Shown here one piece after another: positions 46,701 to 58,581 of a stretch of DNA of 64,000 bases. The translations under genes and the position numbers were made by a program. The notes beneath the pieces are model-generated. The model did not search any database and was not told where the DNA came from. It saw only the letters and a program-made list of their open reading frames with translations. The stretch comes from Dichomitus squalens LYAD-421 SS1 (Eukaryota > Basidiomycota > Agaricomycetes > Polyporales > Polyporaceae). The stretch lies in contig NW_006766887.1 of NCBI RefSeq assembly GCF_000275845.1, positions 503,500 through 567,499 on the forward strand. Direction: 5' to 3'. The stretch's first letter is position 1, and each line of letters starts with the position of its first letter.

Positions 46701-46797
46701 ATCTGAAGGTAGGTTCTGATTGGTTATCATGAATAACATATAGCTCATGATCGTTTTGTAGGTCTACAGAGACCCCAATGCCGCACCGGCCTCATGA
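43714..46797 (+). CDS. BRN1: Condensin complex kleisin subunit CAP-H/Brn1
   Basis: Kleisin that bridges the Smc2-Smc4 heads and recruits the HEAT subunits for mitotic chromosome compaction. Exons: 43714-44208, 44387-44945, 45000-45521, 45585-45880, 45939-46062, 46116-46393, 46454-46708, 46762-46797 (854 residues). Barren-family blocks are plain: VMTSNFDQWMKMATDNKINAANSWNFALIDYFHDM, then the segment after CTLDGCVKIWTSRVDSV, EQFIPNLDSIEEQEIS in the centre, HWKLRKVV, and the C-terminal winged-helix region SFCFICLLHLANERGLKLEV. A basic run (KKGRGKRGKGKDKEEK) precedes the conserved DDMHFSTKSLVTLFLKP. Exon 6 has a tandem AGCAG acceptor, so it may begin at 46113 or 46116. Confidence 0.95.
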
Positions 46798-49529
46798 GGG
46801 CTTGCTTCTCGACTTCGTGGCGTTACTTATTGACGCACTGTGTGTATAGCTGTTCTTTCGGTTTTGTTGTTGTCCAAGATATCTGCTTAGGTAGTACGGT
46901 GCTGAATTTTGATTATACCTATTTCTTTCCTCTGTACCGACAGCTAGCCTCACGCCCAGCCAGCCTCCACAGCTGTATCCCGACGAGCTACCAAGCGAGC
47001 GAGACCTGCCACATCGTCACCAGCCTGTAGGCACTACAAATGTCGTATCTGGTGACCGAGCGGATGAAAGCTGCTGCTTCCTGTGTCACTGCATTATCTT
47101 TCATGCCACCGCTTCCACGATCCCGAGATCGAGGTCCGTCGAGACATTCCAGGGATTGTCTATCACATAGGCCCGGCAAAGACCAACCAGTACAAGAAGC
47201 AACTGCATTGACAGCGGTGCCTAACAAGGGGCTGAGAAGCTGGGATGGGTCAAAAAGTATGGCAACGCGCTATGCGCGAGATATCCGAGCAACTGGTTCT
47301 GAGCTCGCAGTCTGAGTCCATGAGTCTATCCAGATGCTTCACGACGCTGTGTCGATAGCGGTAACATTGGCGAAAGGTACATGTCAAGTTGCGGAAACCA
47401 TCGCCCCAGCATCGGTCACAGATGGTGCGCGTAGAGCGTTAGTGTTAGAGGTGGCGGAGCACACAAATAGGATAGGGAGGATGGAATGGTGACGCTAGAT
47501 CCGTATCCACCGACACTTCTTCTTCGACGTCGTCTCCCTGCCGCGGAGATGTATGTCGTGTACTGTGGCGAAGTCAGGCGTGCGTAAGCGCGTCGAGGCG
47601 TGTCCCCGAGCTGGAAGGTGGCCGGAGAGCAGGCTGGCGGGGCTCGGCAGGGGCCTGCTGCTGATCCGAGCACACCACCCGGCGCGGGACATGCGACGCT
47701 GATTTTTACATTCACTGGAATGTGAGGTGGAGCAGCCTGAACTAACAGACATCGTAACTCGCCGCTCAATGAAGACGATCGTGACCCGTGAGCGAGGCCT
47801 GGAACCGCCGGCTTAGTCGCTCACGCTACACCAACGCATAGTGGTGCGGCAGCTGTGCCTTTCGCTGCTGCAGCACCATGGTCGTAATTCCGACGGACTT
47901 CGATGAACAGCCCGACCACGATCTATTTCTGTTCTCTCCGTTCGCCGGCGGACATCGAGGGGCGATGCTTAGCGGCCAGACGCATCCGGCGAGGCATGAG
48001 CATGCCACTGAAAGGCAGAAGTAGGGGAGCATGTCACGGTTAGCTCCCGAGAAGCTGGCACAGACTTTCAAGTCAGTATTGAATCAGGCCCGATATCCGG
48101 ATAGGCGAAATACTGGGGCGGTGCGGGGCTGGGTAGGCACGACAGGGAAGCTGTCGTCTCTTGCTGCAGTGGACTGCCTAAGTTCTGTGGACGGATTCTG
48201 TGGGATCAGATAAGCCGGGGGCGATGAACAGCGGGAACGCCCTCCATGCGTTCTTGTCGCGCATGCCAATCCGTGAGGTCATGCAGCTATGCGGACATGA
48301 GCCGGGCCTCACATGTTAGGCGCAGGCCACAGCCCTCTGTAGCAGGCGAGGCAACGATATCCGCAAGCAACTGGGGGAAATCTCTTCAAATGAGACATCG
48401 ATAACGATTGAGAAGACACGCGAGACGCATGTGGTGGTTGCAGAACGCGGAGTACGTACTTACGGGCGGCGTCGAGCACAGCCATCGAAGACTTCCCAGG
48501 GTCCATGATCCTATCGCGGTGGCAATGCAGGCAGCCTTGTGGCGGCATTCAAGCTGTCGTTTGCACTCCCCAGTTCCCTCAGCACGTAAATGAAGGGATG
48601 GGAAGCAATCTATCTATGTACGTTCTGCAGAGAACTTCTTGCATAGCCCTCAAACCGTTCTAGTCTCTTAGCGGCGGAGGTGCGATGCACATAGGCAGGA
48701 ATGACATTATCCGGAAAGCGGCAGTGCGCGTCAGTCCAAACAGAGTGGATATTCATTGTATGCGTTGCATTGCGACTAGAGCTATAGATCAGAGCAGGAG
48801 ATACAGGGAGATACAGCTGACGACGTGTGTAGCAATTTCCGGTCTCGCGCAAAATCGAGGAGAACATAGACATACAGTCGAGGACAAGGGCCGGGGGAGA
48901 CATAAGCAAGAAAGAACGAGGACAGGGTATTCACCAGATCTACGAGGGCGCTCTACTAGAGCAAAGATCCTGAGCATCGCAGCAGAGAGAGAACCAAGAC
49001 ATTGTGATGAAGCGAGGCGATAAATCGCTCCGAAGACGGATTGAGCTGGAAGAGATTAGACAGACAAGAGCAGGGGAGATTGCGGGTACACCAAGCAGGC
49101 CTGAGCTCTGAACGAGCACGAGCACTCCAAGGGTATCCTTACATCGATATGTAAGGGAGAGCATGTAGTCCGAGAAAGGTCCATGAGCCTATGTCTCGGT
49201 AAGTAAATAGGGCTGTCCACAGGGCGGAGCGGCAGCGATGCCATTCAGTTGGTCCCCGCGGGAACGGCAAGATCATGCGCAGACGCGTGCGCCGAGGTCA
49301 GCCATTGGTGTAGAGCCTACGCTAGATAGCGCAGTTGCATCGCAGATGGGGTTTCGAAGCAGCGGTTCAGAAGACTGGCGATGCGATGGAGATGAAGGTG
49401 GCAGGGAACGAGACGAACATGCGAGCAGGTTGTTTCCGACAAGAAGCTCCGGCCCTGCGGGGGCGCCTCGAGGACGGCAGCATCTCAGCGGAGGCGGAGG
49501 CCCAGGCACAGACCGCTGCCGTAAGAAGC
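46798..49529. other. Long interval (2.7 kb) without recognised gene
   Basis: Lies between the 3' ends of BRN1 (+) and the unknown gene (-). Many frames of 60-120 codons exist but none shows a domain, consistent codon bias or splice logic. No tRNA-like fold, tandem repeat or transposase remnant was recognised. It could hold a long noncoding RNA, extended UTRs or old decayed DNA. Confidence 0.5.
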
Positions 49530-51075
49530 TTAATGTTGGCGCCGGAACAGGCGTACGTGCGCTTGCCAGGATCCCATCGATACGTGCTGCAGGCCCACCA
49601 GGATGAGGTCCTCGAGGCGTATGCCACGCGTCCCGACGCGCCATTTCACCTCGGACGGATCCTCCATCGTCTGATTCTCCATCTCCTGCGGGAAGAGAGC
49701 GCTCTGGTCAGAACTCAAGCATCTTGGGCGCGCTATGTAGTATCTCAAGCTCACCTGAATGAAGCGCTGGACCGTCTTCGCCACATTCCTAGCCAACTTG
49801 GCCCGCGTGATCGGCTGGGGTGGACTACGGAAGTCCCTGGTGGGGATCTGGCGACTCCAGGGTGCATATCCGGGCCACTATTGATATGATTCCATCAGCA
49901 TCTGCTCATCTACAACGCTTGAGCAAATGCCTCACGTTCAGCCTGATCGATACCGACGGTCCTCGACCTTCGAACATGGAGTCGTCACGGCCGTCCAGAG
50001 CGCTGAAACGGCTGGCGATCGCGTCCCTGAGGGGGATACCGCAGCCAGTCGGGTTGTTCGAGAAGAACATGATGGGTGCCTCCAACTCGACCTCGTCCAC
50101 GTACCGACGGCGATCGCTAATCGTGTGCGGCTTGTACGTCTTCTGGGGAACGAATGGACCGCCGTGGGGGTGTCCGGCCACGCGAGCAATCTCCAATACT
50201 TCGCGTTGAAGAGAGATGACGGATTCCTGCTGGACTTCTGTAAGAACATCCCCTGCGGCATAAGAGCGCTTATTAAGCCTTACCTTGGGATCAAAGGTAG
50301 TGGGATGGACTACCAGGTTAGAGGGTGAGATGGGGGAAGCCGAGGGATGGTTGATGTAGGGAGAACGGGGAGAGACAGACGCGAAGGGAGTCTCGGGGGT
50401 GACGGGAGGTGCAGAGCCGATGCTGGAGCCCGGGCTGTGAGCGTACGGTGTGGGCAACATGACCGAGGGTGAATATCCCTGTGGCGAGTGGCCGTAAGGC
50501 GAATGATGACCGAAAGCAGGGCCAGGGGAAGAAAAGGGCCGCATTTCGGTCTCGATATGGATGTGCGGCACGTTCCTACCAATGTTGGGGGTGTTGTATA
50601 ATTGAGGGGTAGGAGCGTAGTACGTGTCATGCAAGGCCGGGATAGATGGTGACGGAGAGGCGAGCCCCATGTTGTGGAGGTAGGGCGATGTGGCGAACAG
50701 CAGCGAGCCCTCCGGGTACGGAGCAGTTGGCCACGACGTAGCGTAGTCGCCTTGGCGGACACTGGCGACATCGTGGGTCAGCTCAGACGAGAGGCCCTCA
50801 TCGCCACCGATGTCAAAAGAGTAAGGCTGAGATGAGGGGGTGAGATGGAGAAACTAAAGGTTTATGATGGAACAGTAACGGACATCAGCAAAGTTTAGTG
50901 CGCCGAGGTCATCGTGAAGGTCACTGGGATCTTGAGAGGCAGTAGCGAGGAAGTCATCATGTGGCAGCTTGGCGTCAAGCATGTTGTGGCGCGGCGACTG
51001 AGAGTGGCTAGGGAGAGGTGAGGAAGGGAGCAAAGGTGGTAGAGAGAGAGGAACGTACTGCGTGGAGGGAGTCAT
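49530..51075 (-). CDS. Conserved-looking fungal protein of unknown function
   Basis: Exons on the minus strand: 51075-50884, 50853-49936, 49877-49755, 49685-49530 (462 residues). The first half is disordered, rich in Pro, Ser, His and Tyr. The second half looks structured: a segment with VQQESVISLQREVLEIARVAGHP, a domain reading VSIRLNWPGYAPWSRQIPTRDFRSPPQPITRAKLARNVAKTVQRFI, and a tail with RLEDLILVGLQHVSMGSWQAHVRL. The mix of a variable start and a tightly composed WSRQIPTRDF block suggests a conserved fungal family, possibly regulatory, but I cannot name it. An in-frame ATG at 51210 would add 45 Pro/Ser-rich residues; 51075 is preferred for its context. All junctions are GT-AG and in phase. 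Confidence 0.75.
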
Positions 51076-52443
51076 AGTGACGTTGGGTGACTGAGGTGAG
51101 AGATGTGGGACCGAGAAGGAGGGATGAGGGTATGTTGAGGGAGGGACGAGGGGGGTATTTGAAGGAATACGAGCGCTCAACGACCGAAAAGGCAAGGAGT
51201 GATACTGCACACAGAAGGGCAGTGCGGCACCTCGGCTGGGAAATGCTTGCCCTCTGCACTTGTCTTGCGGCGACTTAATGCGCTGCTACCGACAGCGTCG
51301 GGTTGCGGCGCGGCGATAGGTCAGCTCGCTCCCAAGTTCCCACAATATCGACGACTGTCGCCTGTCGGGAGTCCTTGGAACGCAAGTGCGCCTGTATCTG
51401 CTTCTCGCCGGGATGTTAATTACGTGGGGTCACTGGCGGTCACAGACGTGTGTATGTACTTGCCTAGAGCAAGAAATGCGCGAGTTTATGAAGGCGGCCG
51501 GATGTGACTCAAGGATGCTGCCGCAGCCAGGCGCACCGGAGCCGGGGGGGAAGAGGGTGACGTCCGACGTGACTGGGTTGTCCTCGGAGGCGGTGTGTCC
51601 ACATTCTGTCGAGAACATCAGCCGCGCTCAGTGTGCACTGGACGCGAACCCGTGCAGTTTCCAGAAATAAGAGCCATGCTTGAGTCGGCGGAAAGCTTGA
51701 GCAAGACGTCGCCTATGAAGTCCGCCGAACGTGGAGGGGCAGCAAGTCGAACGAGACGGATTCTGAGGGCGACTCTTTGCCAAGCGGCAAATTCAGGACT
51801 TTCTTAGACCTGAGAGGCTAATTCCCGGCCAAGTCATACAAGACTGGGTTGGCACGAAACACGGTTTGTCGTCAACAGACTAGCATTTCAAACGGGCAGG
51901 TGAGAGACCCTGCGACAATGAGAGGAAGCACATGTAGAGATGTAGCGATGGGACCGCGTTCCAGCACAACACGTGGCGCACGAGGCGCTGAGCTATTGAC
52001 AGAGCGAGTAGGGATGGAGCGGAAGTGGGAGCGGCGCGAAGGCGACGACGCTGTCAGGACCGCTGCGGCGACAGTTCCATCGACGTTAGGTATGTATTGG
52101 ATAGGCGCACTGATTGGCCACGGAGGCGAAGTGCTTGGCGGCGGGCAGGAAGAGGTGTATGTGGGTTGTAGAAGCTGCTGAAGACGACTGAGGCGAGACG
52201 GAGATGCCGGAGGGAGCGGCGATGTGGGCTTGTACACTCGTACGGAGCAAGCCTTGTGCCACCAAGCCTTGTGCAAATGCCTCGAGGCGTGTCCCTTCGG
52301 CGCCTGTTCTCCATCGTGGTACAGGCGCCCGTGTGCAACGCGGGCGCTAGTATTGTAGCCGACTGCGAGCCACCGTCCCAATCTCCTCTCTCGTCCATCG
52401 TACATCCGACCCCGCTCGCCTTTACTTTCGCGCATTTATTCAC
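51076..52443. other. Divergent promoter region, no gene seen
   Basis: 1.4 kb between the unknown gene (-) and LEO1 (+). Frames on both strands are short and compositionally random; a long upstream region fits a regulated gene. Confidence 0.45.
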
Positions 52444-54321
52444 ATGTCCTCCCTGGCCGGCGCCCTTGACGCGCACAATGTCTACGACGCGTCCATGTCC
52501 TCTCCCAAGGTTGAGGACGACATGGACGATAGCCAACCAACCCTTGACAGAGAAGATTCTCAAGAGGACGACAAGGAGGCACTCGAAGACCTATTTGGCG
52601 AAGATGAGGACGTGACCATGGTGGAACACGAGTACGTCCTCTACTTGCTCTCCGCCTATTCCATCTATGGACTCATCCACTCGCCCCAGGAGACCGGCTT
52701 CATCTGCTGCTTCCGAACACGCAGACCACGAGGAACGCCTGTCGTCTCCCGAGCGCCGCCACAGAGAACAACTGGAGTACGCAGAGGACGACGAGCCAGA
52801 GCCCGTCATCGAACATAGGTTAGAAGCAGATGTCGCCATCCCCAATATCCCCGTTCCCAGAAGCTCGGACGGCAACGTAAGCACCCACTCTATCCTAAAC
52901 TATCCCCCTACTAGCACGTTCGCCGGTTGACATTCATGTTTCTTTACAGTATTGGGTTATCCGCATGCCGAACTTTATCAAGCTCGATTCCAAGCCCTTC
53001 CATCCCGACACCTACATTGGTCCAGAACAAGAGGACGAGGACGCTCAGCACCCAGAATTTTCTCGCGAGAAGAGCATGTCCGTAAAGCTCAAGGTGGAAA
53101 ATACCGTTCGCTGGCGATGGTCCAAAGACGAGTTCGGCCAGGACGTGAGTAGTTGTATCCCAGTCGCCCCACCCATATGCGTGATCCATGTCTCCCCCTC
53201 CTTGGATATATTCTGACGGCTTCTCATGCACAATGCAAATACCATGTACCCTTCAGAGGAGGCAATCTAACAGCCGAATCGTTAGGTGGTCAGACGGTTC
53301 CCTGTCTCTCCAGCTCGGAAAGGAGTTATTCGACATATCCCAGTCCATTGACACTTCGGGCGCCGTTTCCCGACAAGCTCTCGGGAGCACTAGTGGTCCT
53401 CTCTCGCAATCACAATCCTCCCAAGCCATCCCCTCCTTGTCACAGTCTCAGTCTCAGACTGCCGTTTCTGGCGCGGGCCACGCCCAGGGTCTCACCTATC
53501 TCGTCGCTCAGCACAAGCGCGCCGAAATCCTCCAATGCGAGGCTGTCGTCACCGGTTACATGTCCATCCGCCCTACTGGCATGCAGTCCGAGACCCACCG
53601 CATGCTCGTACGGGCCGTGGGCCAAAAGCACTCCCGCGTCGCGCGACTGCGCATGGCGCCAGACCCCACGATGGACCCCGAACGCGAGAAACTCGAGCTC
53701 GCGAAAGCCGCGGCGCGGAAACCCCGCAAGTCGCGCGGGGGTGCGAGAGGCGAGGAAGACGGCTTCGGGGGCACACGCCGGCCGCGACACAGCTACACGC
53801 GTAAACGCACAGGAGACGACATGTGGTCAGATGACGACGACGACGACGACGACGCCGGCTTTGGCAGGGGCGGCTCTGAGGACGAGTACGGCGATGAGGG
53901 CGCCGGGCGGAAGGGCAAACGCAAGCCGTCTAGGGACGAAAACGGTAAGAAGGGGCCGGGTGAGTATCAGACGGACGACTTCGTCGTGGCGGACTCCGAT
54001 GAAGAAGACGATTTCGGCGATGGAGAGGCCACTCGGCGAAAGCGGAAACGGTCGGCCCGCGAAGAGAATGAGGAGGATGATTTGGAAAAGTTGGAGGCGA
54101 AGATCAGCCAAAACGAGGCCGAGCTGCGCAAGCGGCGTCAACGGGATGCTAGCGGCGACCACGGTGCCGAAGACGAGGATGCGGATGCGGCCGCCGGCGG
54201 AGAAGATGCGATGGACGTAGAGTCCGAGGACGACGACGACGTTGGCGTTCGTCGTGGACGTGGGACATCCGGCGGTAGAAAGAGGCGTGCGGTCGGGTTT
54301 GAAGAAGAGGAAGAAGAGTAG
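52444..54321 (+). CDS. LEO1: Paf1 complex subunit Leo1
   Basis: Nuclear subunit of the Paf1 complex, which travels with RNA polymerase II and promotes histone modification and elongation. Exons: 52444-52631, 52690-52876, 52950-53144, 53257-54321 (544 residues). A strongly acidic N-terminus is followed by the Leo1 domain: IPNIPVPRSSDGNYWVIRMPNF, FHPDTYIGPEQEDED, VENTVRWRWSKDEFGQ, SNSRIVRWSDGSLSLQLGKELFDI, then TYLVAQHKRAEILQCEAVVTGYMSIRP and SETHRMLVRAVGQKH. The C-terminal 200 residues alternate acidic and basic runs with a coiled segment. The order and the acidic/basic tail are diagnostic. Confidence 0.96.
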
Positions 54322-54513
54322 CTTTTCCTTAGCTCCTGTTCATTGTATCACTGGAGAAGCAACACCCGCCGCTTATCTCAGTTACTCGCATTTGCACTAC
54401 TGGAGCTGCTTTCTATCTGTTGTCATCAGGTGCCGCGGACATGGCTCAATCTGACATGCCAATGGATCGCTACACAATTTTTGCTCATAGTGCACACATT
54501 TAACTACCTAGCA

Positions 54514-56916
54514 TCACCTGACGCTTCGAAGCTCTTGCAGAACCTTGTCCTCATTCCATTTCCCCACAGGCTGGATGGCATCGACCACTGCCTGACTTTC
54601 TGGATTCCCGCTGAGCAAATTCCTGAGCGCGAAGATTGCGTGCTCCCTGAGGTCTAGGTGAATGCAACAAGACCGCAGTTCAGCATGGACCCCCAATGTG
54701 GCGCATTGGTCGATGAGATGAAGACTCACAAGGGTTGTAGTCGTCGACTACGCACAGGTTCATAACAACAGGGAGGCCGCCAGATTCCCGCACACGGTCT
54801 TGAACAGCCCGGTTTTGCGATGCCACGATACCGAGTAGACGTACTAAATCGCGCTTTACATGGGCGAATGCTTGCGCTGCACGGATGAGCTCAGGGTTCG
54901 GGCTCATGCTACGAGTGCCGTCTGAACTTGCGGCCTCGCTCGTACTGTGGGACTCCTGCTGGTTCGGCGCAGTGGTTCTACGAACAACTTTCCCGTATGT
55001 TATTCTGGGAACGAAGGTATCAACGAGCCGCAGCGTCTCTGTTAGTATATGCGGAACCCCAAGACCGTGTTGCAACGGAGGGGTAGTGGGTAGTGCCGAC
55101 CATGAGTACAGTTACGAGAGCAATGTCAAGCTAGACACTCACCAACCAGGCTATCGACAACACCATGATCCAAGAACATGGCCGAGATTACTATTAGTGG
55201 ATTGGAGGACAGATGCGCCGCGACCTCGTCGTCAGTCCTCGACGGCAATGAGCGCGCAGTAGCGGTCTCCTCAGCCCGCAACGTGATTGTCGTCAGGCAT
55301 TGTGTGACGAGTACCAATGCTTCACAGACTTTGGGTAAGAGAAGGTCAAGCTCCTGCAATGGAGCCGATTCATTGGAATGGGTGTCTGCGGAGTAATGGG
55401 TAGGAGACTCGTGAACGAAAAAAATGTAAGCCCTGTGTCCGGCGAACCCTTACCTGGAGACCCGAGAGCGCGCTGTATGGAATCTTGCGTATATCTCGAC
55501 AGGGCAAGGAATCGTTCCGTCAACATGTCAAGCAGGTAACGCCCATCTGGATCGTGTCGCCTTGACGACAGCTCATAGGCGGATTCCGAATTATGTAGAA
55601 ACGAATCGACCATCTTCAGAAGGGTAGTCTGGTGAGGCGTGATAGGTTCGTCTTCTCTGTCAAAAGTGTCAGGACGTATTCGGAGACCAAAATCACCGAA
55701 TGAAAGGTCGATGCTACGCTCGGGAGTCGCTACGATCACGAAGTGCGATAGGGACGTACACGGTCAATGAGCGGTACAACGTTGGGACCAGTCCTGCTTC
55801 TATTACACGGGTGAATATCTCATACCTGTTTGCAGCCAAATGTGAGTGAAAAGGGTAGCGATGGCGTAGTCATCATGGTCTCCAGAACCTACCCTAAGTC
55901 GAAAGCACGCCCTTCCGCACTTGACTCTTCTGCTTCGAAGAGCGAAGCCATCCGGTCCAAGAACCCAAAACAGGTCCGGGGCCCTCTCGGGCTCCCTGCA
56001 AGTTGTTCTCTGAAACAGTTGCCACGATTAGCACATGAGCAGTCGCCATCTCGCTTTGCCATTCGGACCCACATTCTTGGGCGGCTTTCATGAATGCAAT
56101 TGAGTACGAAGACGAACGCTACTAGAACCGTTTGAGCGTCAGGAGAGGCAAACAGCCGGCTAGAAGAGACCGAAAGTTGAGTTCAGTGTGATCAGCCATT
56201 GGACATGACAGTGTACGTACGTGAGGATCAGCTGCTCCTCCGGAAGGTTGAGATATGTCGTCCATAATGCTTGCGCCACATAGTCGTTTGACGTGACTAT
56301 GTTTGACAAAGTCTGAGTGAGAACACGCGTAATGGGATATGCTAGAAACTATTTAGGAACAGAAACAGGATGTAGCGATATTGGACTAACAGGTAGGATC
56401 CTGGGTGGCCGAATAAGTCGTATAACGGAAAACAAGGCTCCGAATCGCCGGCTCAACTTCGCTGAGATAATTTTGAATGACGCCTGCTTCATCAGCTCCC
56501 AGCAAACGAGCGGGAGTAGAAATACGAACAGTGCTCTGACTTGGTTCGCAGGGTTTTGGGCAACAAGGTTGCGAGTGAACTTTGCTAAGCTAACGCAAGT
56601 TTCCATCAGAAGCGCAGGGAGTTCAGGTCTCGGGTCAGGCACAACATGGGCAGTCGAAATAGAGTGCCACAGGGAGTGCAGGACAGGCCACATAGAGGGA
56701 CTGGTTGCATTGCCAATATTCTGTCTGGAAGTGTGTTTGCGTGTAGGATTCTTCACAATCGGGGACATCGTACCGTACAAGGTCGCTTTGGGCAAGGACA
56801 GTTGAATACTCGTCGAGAACGCGGTTAATATCACGGATGGAGGCTAAGCTATCCGGGTCAAATGCGCTCGCGATCTCTTGAATTCTATGGACATCGGCGC
56901 TCGCCCCGGTGGCCAT
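54514..56916 (-). CDS. Ataxin-10 domain protein (Ctr86-like), one junction out of frame
   Basis: Armadillo-like protein related to human ataxin-10 and yeast Ctr86. Exons on the minus strand: 56916-56774, 56724-56541, 56495-56391, 56341-56221, 56159-56073, 56009-55893, 55825-55762, 55718-55454, 55385-55143, 55038-54730, 54653-54514. The C-terminus carries the defining ataxin-10 block: KRDLVRLLGIVASQNRAVQDRVRE, GLPVVMNLCVVDDYNPYLREHAIFALRNLL. Upstream exons give EVEPAIRSLVFRYTTYSATQ and YPITRVLTQTLSNIVTSND, also family-like. All junctions close except between 56541 and 56495, where a GT-AG intron of 45 bp leaves the frame one base off. The alternative in-frame path there gives a poor, family-unlike sequence. 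About 592 residues if repaired. Confidence 0.8.
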
Positions 56917-57177
56917 ATTGTCCTGGATGCGCTTGACAGGGTCAGCAGTTATACAAGGAAGACAGAATCAGCGAGAGCAATGTCTTGTGAGGACGGCATA
57001 GTGGTAACAGGAAAAGTTGCAATCGATTTTGCCTGCGCACCCCGGCGCCTACAGCTTGGTATAGGCATCAGCCACCAGCTAAGTAGCTCCTCGTCAGCGA
57101 CCGCGACTCTCCGGATTGTTTGCGGCCGCACACGGTCCTTTCTTGCGCATATTGCATACTTTCTACGTCCTCTCACC

Positions 57178-58152
57178 ATGGCTTCCACCTCCGCCGCTTC
57201 TGGCCTCAACATATCATTAGAGGGCCACCTAGCCGACTCGCTGCGCCCTCTCCTTGGGCTGCTCCCGAGTTCTCTTGCGACTGAACTCAAACAGGTCCTT
57301 GAGCCCACCCACCACACACCACACAGCACACCCCTTGACGTTGAGCTGTCAAAGCATGCTCTGGTACGCACCATACCGTACGCCCTCCTTGCCGCCATCT
57401 CGAAATGGGCCCGTACCCCGGATGCAGAGCATGCAATGAGTAGCCACGAGCCCCCTCTTCGTGTACAGGATTATTCCATGGTTGCGCTGCTCGCCGGAAC
57501 CCGAACCAACCCAGAACGTACATATCCTACGTTGTCGACCCCTTCTGCGGATGATCAAACGTCGCATACTCGAGAATTGGGGGATCGACGTGCCGTCACT
57601 GCGGTTGTCAATGCGCTCCTCAGCGTCGGCGGTGCCGGGATAGCTACGTGGTGGGCGGCAGGTCGTCTGTCATGGAGAGATGAGTGGGTGCGTCGCACAA
57701 CTTCGCACCTCTCGTTCGTGTTCATATCTTCCGGTCTCGCTGACGACCACCGTATCAATTGATGCCTTGCGTGCGACGGTATTCCGAATCCCAATCTCGA
57801 CGCTTAGAAAGTGCTACTGGGGTTGTCGGTAGCAATTTTGGTGGCAAGCTCCGAGGCTCTCTTGTATCTGATATGGGAAAACCGGCGAAACCAAGCTTCC
57901 GCCATCCACCCAAAGCGCTTCCGTGGCGTGCGCGACGTCAGAAGTCGAGCAGCGCAAGACAAGAAGCGGGATCCGGATAGTCTTCGGGCAGTTCCCGAAG
58001 GCGACGATTTGGAGGTCCAGAACGTCGCAACGACGACTGCAACGGTGCAAACCTCGGCTACTGCCAAAGGATTGCTACGTGAGCGGATCCCAGTCAGGAA
58101 CAGCACCAGTGACTTTCTGGAACAGAGTCCTTCTGTGTCGATAGCTGGATAG
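57178..58152 (+). CDS. VMA12: V-ATPase assembly factor Vma12/TMEM199-like
   Basis: ER membrane protein needed to assemble the V0 sector of the vacuolar proton pump, together with Vma21 and Vma22. Exons 57178-57687 and 57808-58152 encode 284 residues. The cytosolic N-terminal half contains IPYALLAAISKWAR and DYSMVALLAGTRTNPERTYPT; two membrane helices follow (about 143-163, AVVNALLSVGGAGIATWWAAG, and about 172-192, LLGLSVAILVASSEALLYLIW), connected by RLSWRDEWK. This arrangement is the signature of the family. The C-terminal 90 residues are hydrophilic and serine-rich and have no recognised motif. Confidence 0.9.
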
Positions 58153-58581
58153 ATGTACGATTAGGAGTCGAGATTGGGACACATCGTACATAGTTTGCTG
58201 CAGGTCATTGCTCCCACAGAGTTGGAATTTCATTCCATGACTATGACAGATCGATGCCAGTGGGCGTCATGGGCATATCCGATCTACAGGAGTTCGCTAC
58301 AATCTGTCGTTGTCCGATACTCTGTACGCCATAGTGTTCAATGTGAAGGTGCTCTTGAAGAAAGTGGAGGTCACGGAGCACAAGGACACGCACCAAGGAG
58401 ACAGCGACGATGTCACGGAGAAATGTGCGGTGGTGACGATGACTCGCATCGCACAAAGGCCGTCGTGTCTATTGGCCACACTGTCTAAACATATATGAAC
58501 AAGAACGGCACCGAGCCCGAGCTATCCCTCTTCGGTCAATTCACTGAGGCAACTGGAGTTGGCGGTAGTTGGCTATCGCTT
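58153..58581. other. Convergent 3' intergenic region
   Basis: Between the VMA12 and Nudix gene stops. Only short frames seen. Confidence 0.5.
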
